A stretch of 64,000 nt of DNA from Leeuwenhoekiella aestuarii (GCF_004104055.1 NZ_QOVJ01000005.1:62001-126000); one strand, 5' to 3'; positions 1 through 9,658 are shown, numbered from the stretch's first letter. Translations and numbers: made by a program. Notes: generated from the sequence alone by a model not told the origin.

Positions 1-1
1 T

Positions 2-979
2 GAAATCATAAGAGATTTATGCGAAAAATTACCCGTTATGATCACACCGAGATGGGTAAAAACAAGGTGTCAACCTATTGCGATACGTAATGTTCTGCAA
101 TACCTAAGCGGCGTTTTAGGAAATGAAAAATGTTATAACGAATCTTTTGATATAGGCGGCCCAGACATCTTATCTTATAAACAAATGATGTTATTGTATG
201 CAAAAGTGCGAGAACTTTCACTCACGATTATCGATGTCCCGGTGATGACACCTAAAGTTTCTTCTTACTGGTTGTATTTTGTAACTTCCACGAGCTATAA
301 ACTGGCTTTGAATTTGGTAGACAGTATGCGTATTGAGGTTATAAGCAAAGACACGCGCTTGCAAAAAATGCTTCAGGTAAAGCCCATAAATTACATGGAT
401 GCGATACGTCTGGCTTTTGAGAAAATTGAACAAAATCAGGTTGTTTCTAGCTGGAAAGATTCTATGGTGAGTGGTCGTTTTAGAAAAGATCTCAACCATT
501 ATATCAAAGTACCAGAATATGGCTGTCTTAAAGACAGGCAATCCATCAAATTGGAAAACCCGGAGCAGGCGCTCAAAAACATCTGGTCAATCGGCGGCAA
601 CCGCGGCTGGTATTACGCAAATACGTTGTGGAAAATTCGTGGATTTCTGGACAAAGTTGCTGGCGGTGTAGGCCTCAGACGTGGCCGTACACATGACAAT
701 GAATTATACGAAGGAGACTCTCTTGATTTCTGGCGCGTATTACTGGCGGATAAAGAAGAAAAAAGATTGCTCCTTTTCGCTGAAATGAAAGTGCCCGGAG
801 AAGCCTGGCTAGACTGGGAAATAGATAACAATAATATATTACATCAGACAGCAACTTTTAGACCTCGAGGGCTTTGGGGACGATTGTATTGGTTTAGTAT
901 GTTACCCTTTCATTATTTTATTTTCGGCGGAATGATACGCAATATTGTGAGTTACCAACCAAAAGAAAAAAGCTATTAA
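2..979 (+). CDS. SDR-family NAD(P)-binding protein with C-terminal DUF2867 domain (5' end outside window)
   Basis: The frame is open back to base 2, so the gene begins upstream and only its C-terminal ~325 residues are seen. The first part resembles the end of an atypical short-chain dehydrogenase/NmrA-like domain (phrases such as FDIGGPDILSYKQMM). The last ~150 residues match DUF2867: IWSIGGNRGWYYANTLWKIR, then GGVGLRRGR and a GDSLDFWRV motif. Proteins with this architecture are predicted NAD(P)-dependent sugar-epimerase or reductase-like enzymes of unknown substrate. The nucleotide-binding glycine motif lies outside the window. It is followed at once by the BCCT transporter, possibly co-transcribed. 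Family assignment is solid; biochemical role is unknown. Confidence 0.85.
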   Translation, partial: EIIRDLCEKLPVMITPRWVKTRCQPIAIRNVLQYLSGVLGNEKCYNESFDIGGPDILSYKQMMLLYAKVRELSLTIIDVPVMTPKVSSYWLYFVTSTSYKLALNLVDSMRIEVISKDTRLQKMLQVKPINYMDAIRLAFEKIEQNQVVSSWKDSMVSGRFRKDLNHYIKVPEYGCLKDRQSIKLENPEQALKNIWSIGGNRGWYYANTLWKIRGFLDKVAGGVGLRRGRTHDNELYEGDSLDFWRVLLADKEEKRLLLFAEMKVPGEAWLDWEIDNNNILHQTATFRPRGLWGRLYWFSMLPFHYFIFGGMIRNIVSYQPKEKSY

Positions 980-1025
980 ACACCTAAAGTTTATAAATAA
1001 AAACCTTCTGCTTTTTTCTTCCGGA

Positions 1026-2489
1026 GTGCTCCTATTGAGCATCTCTACAATGTTTTATGCCTTTACCGCTGAAAGTTATCAGCTTATTGAAACACTTTCA
1101 ATAGGGGTTAGGGAATGGTTTGGTCAGTTTTATTTGGTCCTCGGTCTTCTTTCGGTTGTGCTTCTTGTTGTCGTTGCCTTTTCAAAATGGGGAACCTATA
1201 AATTGGGTAAAATTGATGAAAAACCAGCTTTCTCTAACATTGCTTGGATTTCGATGTTGTATAGCGCAGGTATGGGCGCGGGCATCTTATTACGAGCGGC
1301 ACAAGAACCCGTTTTTATGCAACAAAACCCTCCAATTCAAAACAATGTTTCTACAGAAATCAGAGCACTAGAATTTACTTTTTATCAATGGGGTTTTACA
1401 GCTTGGGCATTTTATGCACTTTTTGCACTCGCAATAGGCACGGTAGCTTTTAAGTACGGGAGACCATTAATTACAAGCAGTACTGTTTTTGATACCAAAA
1501 AATATTCTACAAAAAGTAGATTTAAAAATCTCGGAATTGCGCTGACGGACCTATTAACCATTCTTACTACAGTTTTTGGTCTAGTAGCTGCGGTAGCTCT
1601 AGGCTCTAGTCAAATAAAAGGCGGTATGGATCATTTATTGGGGCTGACTTTAAATGCAAATTACAGTATTATGCTGATACTCTTTATTGGCTTTTTGGCA
1701 TTGCTTTCCGCATTAAGTGGAGTAGAAAAAGGAATAAAAATAATATCTACTGCAAATATTTATCTAACACTTGCCTTACTGATTTTTGTATTTCTACAAA
1801 CAGATATGCTTTTAATACTGAAGCAGTATGTTCATGCATTGTATAGGTATCTTATAGACTTTATACCCATGAGCTTAGCGTTGGGAGCTTTTGATCCCGG
1901 TAAAAAGTTCCTTACTGACTGGACCTATTATTACTGGGCTTTTTGGTTAGCTTGGGCTCCTTTCACCGGAATATTCATTGCCCGAATCTCAAGAGGAAGA
2001 ACAATCAGAGAGATTATACTGGGAGTTTTACTTGTTCCCTCTCTGGGCAGTTTCTTTTGGTTTACCGTTTTTGGGCAATCTGCTTTTGAAATGATTAATG
2101 CCGCAGGAGAATACAAAGGGGAATTTGACAATGTTTTTACTTCGCTATTTATATTTCTTTCTCACTATCCTGCTCAAAGTATTGTAAACACAATTGTTGT
2201 GATCTTATTAGTAAGCTTTTTAGTTACATCTCTAGATTCAGCGATCTTGGTTTTGAGCCTGTTTACTTCAAAAAATACCGACACCCCTTCTAAAAAACAT
2301 CGAATAGTCTGGAGCACCTTACTTACAATTTGCGCTATTGGAATAGTGCTGCTAAGTCTTGCTAAAAAAGAGGAAGATGTTTTGAGCGCTGTGCAAAAGC
2401 TTTTAATCATCACATCTCTACCACTAAGTTTCTTTATGATCTTGATGAGTTTTAAATGGATTCAAAATCTCAATAAAAAAGAAAACTAA
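1026..2489 (+). CDS. BCCT-family transporter (betaine/choline/carnitine type)
   Basis: Hydrophobic protein with about 11-12 membrane segments. It carries the BCCT landmarks: YSAGMGAGILLRAAQEPVFM near residues 79-98 and a Trp-rich stretch (WTYYYWAFWLAWAPF) followed by ARISRGRTIREIILGVLLVP. The family moves quaternary amines such as glycine betaine, coupled to sodium or protons, mainly for osmoprotection; the substrate here cannot be named. The GTG at 1026 is the first standard start, but it falls inside the first membrane helix. The frame is open upstream and an ATT at 975, overlapping the previous stop codon, would give a more normal N-terminus. The stop overlaps that of the convergent ctlX by 3 bases. 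Confidence 0.88.
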   Translation: MLLLSISTMFYAFTAESYQLIETLSIGVREWFGQFYLVLGLLSVVLLVVVAFSKWGTYKLGKIDEKPAFSNIAWISMLYSAGMGAGILLRAAQEPVFMQQNPPIQNNVSTEIRALEFTFYQWGFTAWAFYALFALAIGTVAFKYGRPLITSSTVFDTKKYSTKSRFKNLGIALTDLLTILTTVFGLVAAVALGSSQIKGGMDHLLGLTLNANYSIMLILFIGFLALLSALSGVEKGIKIISTANIYLTLALLIFVFLQTDMLLILKQYVHALYRYLIDFIPMSLALGAFDPGKKFLTDWTYYYWAFWLAWAPFTGIFIARISRGRTIREIILGVLLVPSLGSFFWFTVFGQSAFEMINAAGEYKGEFDNVFTSLFIFLSHYPAQSIVNTIVVILLVSFLVTSLDSAILVLSLFTSKNTDTPSKKHRIVWSTLLTICAIGIVLLSLAKKEEDVLSAVQKLLIITSLPLSFFMILMSFKWIQNLNKKEN

Positions 2490-3421
2490 TTGGGTTTAGG
2501 AAGAAAAATCTCTGCCATCATACAACGGGCACTTCCACCACCACAGGTTTCGATAGTTTCCAGATCACTGCTTAAAATATCACAATATTTAGTAATAGCT
2601 TCTACCTGATTTTCTTTTAAAGCATTGTGCGCGCTGGCACTCATTACTAAATACTTTTTTCCAGCATTATTTTTTACCTGAAGCATATTACCTGCAAACT
2701 GATGCATTTGCTTTTCTGAAATTGCTATCACTTCTTTGCCTGATTCTTTCAACTGTTTAATAACAAGTTTACGCTCCTTCTTATCATCTATACTTTCCAG
2801 ACAAATTACCGCAAACTCCTCTGCAATACACATCATCACATTGGTGTGATAAATAGGCAAACGTTTACTTGCTACAGACTGATAGGCTGTAAAAATAACC
2901 GGTAGGTACCCAAAGTCTTCGCAAAACTCAATAAACAAATCTTCATCTGCACGAGCCGAAAGTGCGCAGTACGCTTTTTCGTTCTCCCTATCTAAAATAA
3001 TACTCCCAGTTCCTTCTAAGAAGACACCTTCCTCCTCTGCCTCAGTATAATCAACAACATTTTTGATTTCAAAACCAGAATCTTCAAGCAACTCAAAGAA
3101 CTCGTTCCTGCGCTCTCTCCTTCGGTTTTCGGCATACATAGGATAGACTGCCACATCTCCATTTGCGTGAGTACTCACCCAATTATTAGGGAAAATTGAA
3201 TCTGGTGTATCCAGTTCTTTTTTATCCTGAAGTACCAAAACCCCGACACCAGCAGCTTTTAATTTATCTACAAACGTATCAAACTCTTGCTGAGCCTTAA
3301 GATTAATTTCATCATTTTTCAGGGAAACATCTTCCTGAAAATAATTATTTACAGCGGTTTGCTCATTCATTCTGAATGCAGCAGGGCGTACCATTAATAC
3401 AGTATCTGTAACTTGTTTCAT
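2486..3421 (-). CDS. ctlX: CtlX-type citrulline/arginine hydrolase, guanidine-modifying superfamily
   Basis: 311 residues, full length for the arginine-deiminase-related CtlX group. Visible landmarks are FPNNWVSTH (77-85), an acidic LEGTGS segment (135-140), a probable catalytic His192 in PIYHTNVMM, and a C-terminal nucleophile Cys300 in GGGSARCMM. CtlX was named for citrulline utilisation in Francisella; the wider family hydrolyses guanidino or ureido groups. It lies 56 bases downstream of a second family member on the same strand, so the pair probably forms one arginine/citrulline degradation unit. Superfamily is certain; the exact substrate is inferred. Confidence 0.82.
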   Translation of the reverse strand: MKQVTDTVLMVRPAAFRMNEQTAVNNYFQEDVSLKNDEINLKAQQEFDTFVDKLKAAGVGVLVLQDKKELDTPDSIFPNNWVSTHANGDVAVYPMYAENRRRERRNEFFELLEDSGFEIKNVVDYTEAEEEGVFLEGTGSIILDRENEKAYCALSARADEDLFIEFCEDFGYLPVIFTAYQSVASKRLPIYHTNVMMCIAEEFAVICLESIDDKKERKLVIKQLKESGKEVIAISEKQMHQFAGNMLQVKNNAGKKYLVMSASAHNALKENQVEAITKYCDILSSDLETIETCGGGSARCMMAEIFLPKPN

Positions 3422-3477
3422 AGGGATTCTTTGAGATTGAATAAAAAGAGAAATTCCGGACTATTATAATTGAATAA

Positions 3478-4392
3478 TTACTCACGTACAAGAGGCAGCG
3501 TACTGCAACGTAATAAACCTTCTTGCTTTGAGATTTCAGAATATGGCACTTCCTCAACTGTAATTCCTTTACTGCGTAACCAAGTATTCAATCGCGTGAA
3601 ATTCCTTTCAGAAATGACTACTTTAGGTGAAATGGAAAAGACATTAGAATTCATACTAAACATTTCTTCTGAGGTGATCTCAAAAATGTTTTCAGGCTCA
3701 AAGTGATCTACAAGCCATTGATACTCTTCCTCTTCAAGAAATCCATTTTTATGCAGAATAGCGTATTTTTCTCCTACCGGCTGAAAACAGCAATCTAAGT
3801 GCAAAGCATTCTCGTAAGGATTTGTATTTGACTTTCTCAAGTTGAAAGATTTCACCTGCTTTTCAGGAAATGTCTCTTGAAGATATTTTACAGCAAGCAT
3901 ATTTGTTCGTGCAATTATATAATCTGCATAATCAGGGCCACGATAAACACCTACAAAAATGTAATCTCCTAAAGGCATCACATCACCACCTTCTATATGT
4001 GCTTCTTCTGGAAATCTTATGATTCTTTCTGGATCAATCTGAGTCAGTACATGTTCAATAGCTTCTATTTCCTGCTCGCGATCTGGTAAAATATTTGCTT
4101 TTATAAAAATATCATCAATTACAAAACCAATGTCTCTTGTGAAAATCTGGTTATAATTATCGATCAGTTTAGGTCTAAAAACCTGAACACCATATTTATT
4201 AAAAACCTCCTCAACAGCTTCCATCTCTTGAATCATATCCTCTTCTTTAGGATATGTATTCGCTTTGATGTGTAATAAAGATTTAGGATCATAAGCCTCT
4301 TCTACAGCAGGAGTACCACCGTTTGTTTTTGCTGTTCCTAGAATCACAGAGCGAAGTCGAGACGTCTCATCGTTAATATTCAGCTTTATCAT
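3478..4392 (-). CDS. Arginine deiminase/dimethylargininase/amidinotransferase-family protein
   Basis: 304 residues from the ATG at 4392. A start at 4449 is also open, but a TATATTTG promoter box lies at 4409-4416 and would be inside such a longer gene, so I chose the shorter form. The guanidine-modifying fold is shown by FTRDIG (residues 84-89), EAHIEGGD (130-137), catalytic-type His198 in ALHLDCCF, and nucleophile Cys296 in LLRCSTLPLV. Family members include arginine deiminase, dimethylarginine dimethylaminohydrolase and glycine amidinotransferase; sequence alone does not separate these. It probably works with the downstream ctlX. Confidence 0.82.
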   Translation of the reverse strand: MIKLNINDETSRLRSVILGTAKTNGGTPAVEEAYDPKSLLHIKANTYPKEEDMIQEMEAVEEVFNKYGVQVFRPKLIDNYNQIFTRDIGFVIDDIFIKANILPDREQEIEAIEHVLTQIDPERIIRFPEEAHIEGGDVMPLGDYIFVGVYRGPDYADYIIARTNMLAVKYLQETFPEKQVKSFNLRKSNTNPYENALHLDCCFQPVGEKYAILHKNGFLEEEEYQWLVDHFEPENIFEITSEEMFSMNSNVFSISPKVVISERNFTRLNTWLRSKGITVEEVPYSEISKQEGLLRCSTLPLVRE

Positions 4393-4408
4393 AAAATTGA
4401 AGTTGTCG

Positions 4409-4416
4409 CAAATATA
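4409..4416 (-). promoter_or_regulatory. TATATTTG promoter box for the deiminase-family gene
   Basis: Minus-strand TATATTTG fits the Bacteroidetes -7 consensus TAnnTTTG and stands 16 nt before the ATG at 4392. I see no TTG at the usual distance upstream. Its position supports the chosen start codon. Confidence 0.5.
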
Positions 4417-4424
4417 AAAACATA

Positions 4425-4459
4425 AAGCGGGTTTTTGAACTATTGCCAAAAACCCGCTT
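4425..4459 (-). terminator. Rho-independent terminator after gltA
   Basis: A 13-bp perfect inverted repeat (4425-4437 with 4447-4459, GC-rich half AAGCGGG) sits 25 bases past the gltA stop, followed on the minus strand by a U-rich stretch. It overlaps the upstream region of the deiminase gene and insulates the two. Confidence 0.75.
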
Positions 4460-4483
4460 CATTATTTAAAATCTTTAGGATTT

Positions 4484-5770
4484 CTATCGTTCTTTCATAG
4501 GTTTAAAGGCTCTCAAGGTTTCACCAATATAAACTTGGCGAGGTCTTCCTATAGGCTCTTTACGTAAACGCATTTCACGCCATTGAGCAATCCATCCCGG
4601 CACACGCCCCATCGCAAACATCACAGTAAACATTTCAACAGGAATACCTAATGCTCTGTAAATAATACCTGAATAAAAATCTACGTTAGGATATAGTTTA
4701 CGTTTAACAAAATAATCGTCTTCTAAAGCTTCTTTTTCTAATCCTTTAGCTATAGCTAAAACTTCATCTTCTACACCTAGCTGTTCTAAAACTTCGTCAG
4801 CAGCTTTTTTAATGATTTTAGCTCGAGGATCAAAGTTCTTATAAACTCTATGGCCAAAACCCATTAAACGGAAAGGATCTTCTTTATCCTTTGCCTTAGC
4901 CATATATTTTTTAGTATCACCCCCATCTTCTTTAATGGCTTCAAGCATTTCGATCACCGCTTGGTTAGCTCCACCGTGAAGTGGCCCCCATAATGCAGAA
5001 ATACCAGCAGATATTGAAGCAAACAGTCCGGCGTGAGAAGAGCCCACAATTCGTACAGTTGAAGTAGAACAGTTTTGCTCGTGATCAGCATGTAAGATTA
5101 AAAGCTTATCAATAGCATCTATAATAGTTTTATCAACTTTATACTCACTGTTAGGCTTCGAGAACATCATTTTATGTAAGTTCTGCACATAATCTAAACT
5201 GTCATCACCATAATCAAGGGGCTTACTCATTTTTGTACGCATAGTCCAAGCTACAAGAACCGGAAACTTACCTAATAGTTTAACAATGGCTGCATACATA
5301 TCTTCCTCAGAATCTACATTTACTGCATCTGGATTAAATGCTGTTAATGCAGAGGTTAAAGAAGCTAACACTCCCATAGGATGAGCAGACTTAGGAAAAC
5401 CATTTAAGATCTTTTTAACATCCTCATCAACGTGGTTCTCTTCTTTTATATCGTTATGAAATTTAGTCAACTGCTCTTCTGTAGGCAACTCACCAAATAT
5501 TAAAAGATAAACAACTTCTAAAAATGAAGCTTTCTCAGCTAAATCTTCTATAGAATACCCTCTATACCTCAAAATTCCCTCTTCCCCATTTAAGAAAGTT
5601 ATAGCACTCTCACAACTACCCGTATTTTTAAAACCCGGGTCAATTGTGGTAATTCCACCTGTTACAGCTCGTAAACTGGCGATATCGATTGCACTTTCAT
5701 TTTCAGTACCTGTAATTATAGGAAATTCGTAGGATTTCTCACCTATTATTAATTTAGCATTATCTGCCAT
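4484..5770 (-). CDS. gltA: Citrate synthase (type II, hexameric-like)
   Basis: 428 residues, the normal length for bacterial citrate synthase. It condenses acetyl-CoA with oxaloacetate to citrate at the entry of the TCA cycle. Active-site residues are visible: His230 in LHADHEQN, His265 in GPLHGGANQ, His307 in FGHRVYKNFDPRA, and the late Asp in VDFYSG. The short N-terminal beta domain (DPGFKNTGSCESAITFLNGE) is typical of the Gram-negative type, which is often NADH-sensitive. It is preceded by a 511-base gap containing structured repeats and followed by its own terminator. Confidence 0.97.
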   Translation of the reverse strand: MADNAKLIIGEKSYEFPIITGTENESAIDIASLRAVTGGITTIDPGFKNTGSCESAITFLNGEEGILRYRGYSIEDLAEKASFLEVVYLLIFGELPTEEQLTKFHNDIKEENHVDEDVKKILNGFPKSAHPMGVLASLTSALTAFNPDAVNVDSEEDMYAAIVKLLGKFPVLVAWTMRTKMSKPLDYGDDSLDYVQNLHKMMFSKPNSEYKVDKTIIDAIDKLLILHADHEQNCSTSTVRIVGSSHAGLFASISAGISALWGPLHGGANQAVIEMLEAIKEDGGDTKKYMAKAKDKEDPFRLMGFGHRVYKNFDPRAKIIKKAADEVLEQLGVEDEVLAIAKGLEKEALEDDYFVKRKLYPNVDFYSGIIYRALGIPVEMFTVMFAMGRVPGWIAQWREMRLRKEPIGRPRQVYIGETLRAFKPMKER

Positions 5771-5886
5771 TTTTCAAATATGTTTTAGCTGATTATCAAA
5801 ATTTTCAAGAGTTGCTAAATTACGAAATACAAAGGAATTTATAAAGGAATTCGGGCTTTACCAAGGTTAAAAAAATACAAATAAAA

Positions 5887-5935
5887 AGGGGTGCATACCT
5901 AGCAGCATGTCACCCCTCACCCAACTTCAAAATTT
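5887..5935 (-). repeat. Box-plus-hairpin module A (candidate RNA element or terminator)
   Basis: On the minus strand an AAATTTTGAAGTTGGGTGA box (5917-5935) runs into a hairpin with arms 5887-5893 and 5911-5917 (AGGGGTG/CACCCCT). The stem extends by CAT/ATG around one bulge, and a T-rich tract (TTTTTATTTG) follows. The box is repeated almost exactly 74 bases away in module B. It could be an sRNA end, an attenuator for gltA, or one arm of a tandem regulatory RNA. Confidence 0.55.
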
Positions 5936-5955
5936 AGATATCTTTATTTGGACTA

Positions 5956-6009
5956 AAAGAGCGACACCTACTTAATTCAGAATCGCTCTTTCACCCAACT
6001 TCAAATTTT
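5956..6009 (-). repeat. Box-plus-hairpin module B (candidate RNA element or terminator)
   Basis: Second copy: minus-strand AAAATTTGAAGTTGGGTGA (5991-6009), followed by a 9-bp hairpin (5956-5964 with 5983-5991, AAAGAGCGA/TCGCTCTTT) and a short T run. The box is conserved with module A while the hairpin arms differ in sequence, suggesting that the box and the hairpin shape are what is kept. Its TTTGAAG can also pair with a CTTCAAA segment at 6051-6057. Confidence 0.55.
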
Positions 6010-6019
6010 CAAATCTGTT

Positions 6020-6052
6020 AAATTAGATTTCGTCAGGTTAACTATCTAATTT
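6020..6052 (-). repeat. Inverted repeat upstream of module B
   Basis: A 9-bp perfect inverted repeat, AAATTAGAT (6020-6028) with ATCTAATTT (6044-6052), lies just upstream of module B on the minus strand. The outer arm continues into CTTCAAATT (6049-6057), which could instead pair with AATTTGAAG at 6000-6007 in module B. Two alternative pairings are therefore possible. Confidence 0.45.
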
Positions 6053-6223
6053 GAAGCGTGGTAAAAATCTTCTTAATATTAAAGCTAAATTAATAGTTTT
6101 TTTCTTACTAAGAATAAATTAAAGAAACAATTTAAGCATTTAATCGTTAAAATATAACATTTTAATGTCATTATACAAGTAAAAAAATTAAGAATTAAAA
6201 ATCGATTTTTATCTGAACATTAC

Positions 6224-6268
6224 TCAAATAAAAAAAGGCATTGAAAACAATGCCTTTTTTATTTGAAC
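6224..6268 (-). terminator. Terminator after eno
   Basis: A long perfect inverted repeat built on AAAAAAAGGCATT and AATGCCTTTTTT, with a loop of about 5 bases and T tracts on both strands. It starts 14 bases beyond the eno stop codon. Confidence 0.85.
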
Positions 6269-6281
6269 TATTAAAAGCTGA

Positions 6282-7592
<1,311 letters not shown>

Positions 7593-7750
7593 TCATTTAG
7601 CTCCCGCAATATAAGGAATACTTGACTATTTATAAGGAAGCTAAGCCCCTTTTGGATTATTTTAATGATTATTTAAAATGCATCTACCCTCCTACTAAAT
7701 CACAGAAAGGAATTCAACAAATTGATTGAAATGCATTAGAATTAACACAA

Positions 7751-7781
7751 AAAAAATCCCGGCAAGTAGTCGGGATTTTTT
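7751..7781 (-). terminator. Terminator after carA
   Basis: Inverted repeat AAAAAATCCCG (7751-7761) with CGGGATTTTTT (7771-7781), loop of 9. It lies 3 bases past the carA stop codon, with T/A tracts on both sides. Confidence 0.85.
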
Positions 7782-7783
7782 GT

Positions 7784-8896
7784 TTAAACAGTTTCTATAG
7801 TCATACGTTGCACAAACTCATCAAATAAGTATGTAGCGTCGTTTGGTCCGGGACCAGCTTCAGGATGATACTGAACAGAAAAACAATTTTTATTTTTCAT
7901 TTTCAGCCCCATTACGGTCTGATCATTAAGATGTTTATGGGTTACTTCAATATTAGGATTCTGAATTGCTTCTTCATAATTTACAGCAAAACCATGGTTC
8001 TGAGAAGTAATCTCTCCTTTGCCTGTACCATGATTTAAAACAGGGTGATTAATACCTCTATGGCCATGATGCATTTTAAAAGTGCTTATTCCGTTTGCCA
8101 AAGCAATAATTTGATGCCCCAGACATATGCCGAATAATGGCATATCTGCATCTAATATTTGCTTTGCTGTCTCAATAACCTCGTGTAAAGGTTCTGGATC
8201 TCCAGGTCCATTAGATAAAAAGAAACCATCAGGATTCCAAGCTTTCATTTCTTCAAAAGAGGCATTATAAGGGAATACTTTGATATACATATCACGCTTA
8301 GCCATATTGCGTAAAATATTCTTCTTAATACCAAGATCTATCGCTGCTACTTTATAACTAGCATTTTCGTCTCCGAAATAATACGGCTCTTTAGTTGAAA
8401 CCTTTGAGGCTAACTCAAGACCGTGCATATTAGGCACAGATGCTAATTGTTTTTTAAGCGATTCAATATTATTAACGTCTGTTGAGATTACAGCATTCAT
8501 AGCTCCATGGTCTCTTATATATGAAACAAGGGCGCGGGTGTCTACATCTGAAATTACAAATAACTTATTCTTATTAAGAAAATCTTCTAAAGATTCGTCA
8601 ACACGAATTCTTGAATAGTTATAACTGAAATTCTTACAGATTAGTCCTGAAATTTTTACAGTATCAGATTCTGTCTCTTCGTTATTACCTCCATAGTTAC
8701 CTATGTGAGCATTTGTAGTCACCATAAGCTGACCAAAATAAGAAGGATCTGTAAATATTTCTTGATAACCGGTCATACCGGTATTAAAACAAACTTCTCC
8801 AAAGGCAGTTCCTTCTTTATTACCCACAGATTTTCCGTAGAATATTGTTCCGTCAGCTAAAATCAAAAGGGCTTTTCTATTGGTTTGGTATTTCAT
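7784..8896 (-). CDS. carA: Carbamoyl-phosphate synthase small subunit (glutamine amidotransferase)
   Basis: 370 residues. It hydrolyses glutamine and channels ammonia to the large subunit CarB to make carbamoyl phosphate for pyrimidines and arginine. The class I amidotransferase domain is complete: FLSNGPGDPEP, the nucleophile Cys in LFGICLGHQI, GHRGINHPV, and the His/Glu pair in FSVQYHPEAGPGP. The N-terminal CarA domain (FGEVCFNTGMTGYQEIFTDP) is intact. carB is not in this window. It sits between an exported protein and eno. Confidence 0.97.
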   Translation of the reverse strand: MKYQTNRKALLILADGTIFYGKSVGNKEGTAFGEVCFNTGMTGYQEIFTDPSYFGQLMVTTNAHIGNYGGNNEETESDTVKISGLICKNFSYNYSRIRVDESLEDFLNKNKLFVISDVDTRALVSYIRDHGAMNAVISTDVNNIESLKKQLASVPNMHGLELASKVSTKEPYYFGDENASYKVAAIDLGIKKNILRNMAKRDMYIKVFPYNASFEEMKAWNPDGFFLSNGPGDPEPLHEVIETAKQILDADMPLFGICLGHQIIALANGISTFKMHHGHRGINHPVLNHGTGKGEITSQNHGFAVNYEEAIQNPNIEVTHKHLNDQTVMGLKMKNKNCFSVQYHPEAGPGPNDATYLFDEFVQRMTIETV

Positions 8897-8910
8897 CTAT
8901 AAATTTTTGG

Positions 8911-8918
8911 CAAAATTA
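8911..8918 (-). promoter_or_regulatory. TAATTTTG promoter box for carA
   Basis: Minus-strand TAATTTTG matches TAnnTTTG and lies 14 nt before the carA ATG. No good TTG element is seen at the usual distance, so support is partial. Confidence 0.4.
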
Positions 8919-8950
8919 ATTCAAGTGTGATAAAAAGAAAAATTATACAC

Positions 8951-9658
8951 CTACAACGTGCTAATAAAATCTATCATTTTTATGACATCTTTTTCATCAC
9001 TATAGGATAAATCATTTTTCTCAACAAATTTTTCTAATGTTTTTTGATTGTTCTTTTCTAAATCAAAAGTTCTTAAAACCTTTCCTTTCCTCAAAGAAAG
9101 CATAGAAACCTTACCATCTTTTTCAAAATAGTAGTTTTCTCTTTGAACATATTTATCAAATGGTCTATTTTTCATAGGATCTGGAGAACTGGGTACGAGC
9201 TTCACCGAGTAAGCTTTTAATAAACGCTCTTCTCCATTATCTGATACTATCTCATAAATTCTTCTACCATCTTTTGTAAAAATACTTTCAAACTTTTTCC
9301 CGTTAATTTCGAAAAAATTGATCTCGTTAAATTGAAAAGTAAAAAGGGAGTCTTTTGCAACTTTAGTTACAAAAGCTTGATTTTGCATATCTAAATTAAC
9401 ATTCTCAACCATATACAATTGCCCATTTTTAGCATATACTCTTGCAGTATGAAGCCAGTCATCAAAAAGATAAGGAGAACCTTCAACTCGGGTTACAGGA
9501 GGTATACTTCGTAAAGATCCATATGAGTTTCTAACACCATTAGACACAGAAAGTAATTGATCTGGATTATTTACTAATCTAGCTTGGTCTTCTTCTTGAG
9601 CAAGTACCAGCGAATAAGAGAATAGACATACAAAAACGATAAAAAAACTTTTGCGCAT
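8951..9658 (-). CDS. Exported protein of unknown function
   Basis: 235 residues beginning with a clear signal peptide (basic MRK, hydrophobic FFIVFVCLFSYSLVLA, cleavage before QEEDQ). I do not recognise a domain. The mature part is charged and beta-rich, with short patterns such as YFEKDGKVSMLSLRKGKVLR and a Lys/Asp-rich C-terminus, and has no lipobox, so a periplasmic location is likely. It lies between rplQ and carA, on the same strand as both, 54 bases before carA and behind the ribosomal-cluster terminator. A link to either neighbour is not established. Confidence 0.75.
   Translation of the reverse strand: MRKSFFIVFVCLFSYSLVLAQEEDQARLVNNPDQLLSVSNGVRNSYGSLRSIPPVTRVEGSPYLFDDWLHTARVYAKNGQLYMVENVNLDMQNQAFVTKVAKDSLFTFQFNEINFFEINGKKFESIFTKDGRRIYEIVSDNGEERLLKAYSVKLVPSSPDPMKNRPFDKYVQRENYYFEKDGKVSMLSLRKGKVLRTFDLEKNNQKTLEKFVEKNDLSYSDEKDVIKMIDFISTL

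Larger units (their letters stand above)
5771..6281. other. Intergenic region between eno and gltA
   Basis: 511 bases without a gene. From the gltA side: about 110 bases of AT-rich leader, with a near-consensus minus-strand promoter box (TTCCTTTG, about 5831-5838). Then come two box-plus-hairpin modules (5887-5935 and 5956-6009), a further inverted repeat (6020-6052), about 170 bases of AT-rich sequence in which I see nothing definite, and the eno terminator (6224-6268). Confidence 0.7.

Noticed and set aside
218-541. Minus-strand open frame inside the SDR/DUF2867 gene
   Set aside because: Shadow of a strongly supported protein on the other strand; no start signal or recognisable sequence.
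4393-4449. Longer start (4449) for the deiminase-family gene
   Set aside because: It would place the promoter box and half of the gltA terminator inside the gene, and adds a non-homologous N-terminus.
5917-6009. Small peptide genes ending in Glu-Val-Gly-stop in both box modules
   Set aside because: In module B an in-frame stop lies just two codons upstream of the shared segment, so no meaningful open frame exists.
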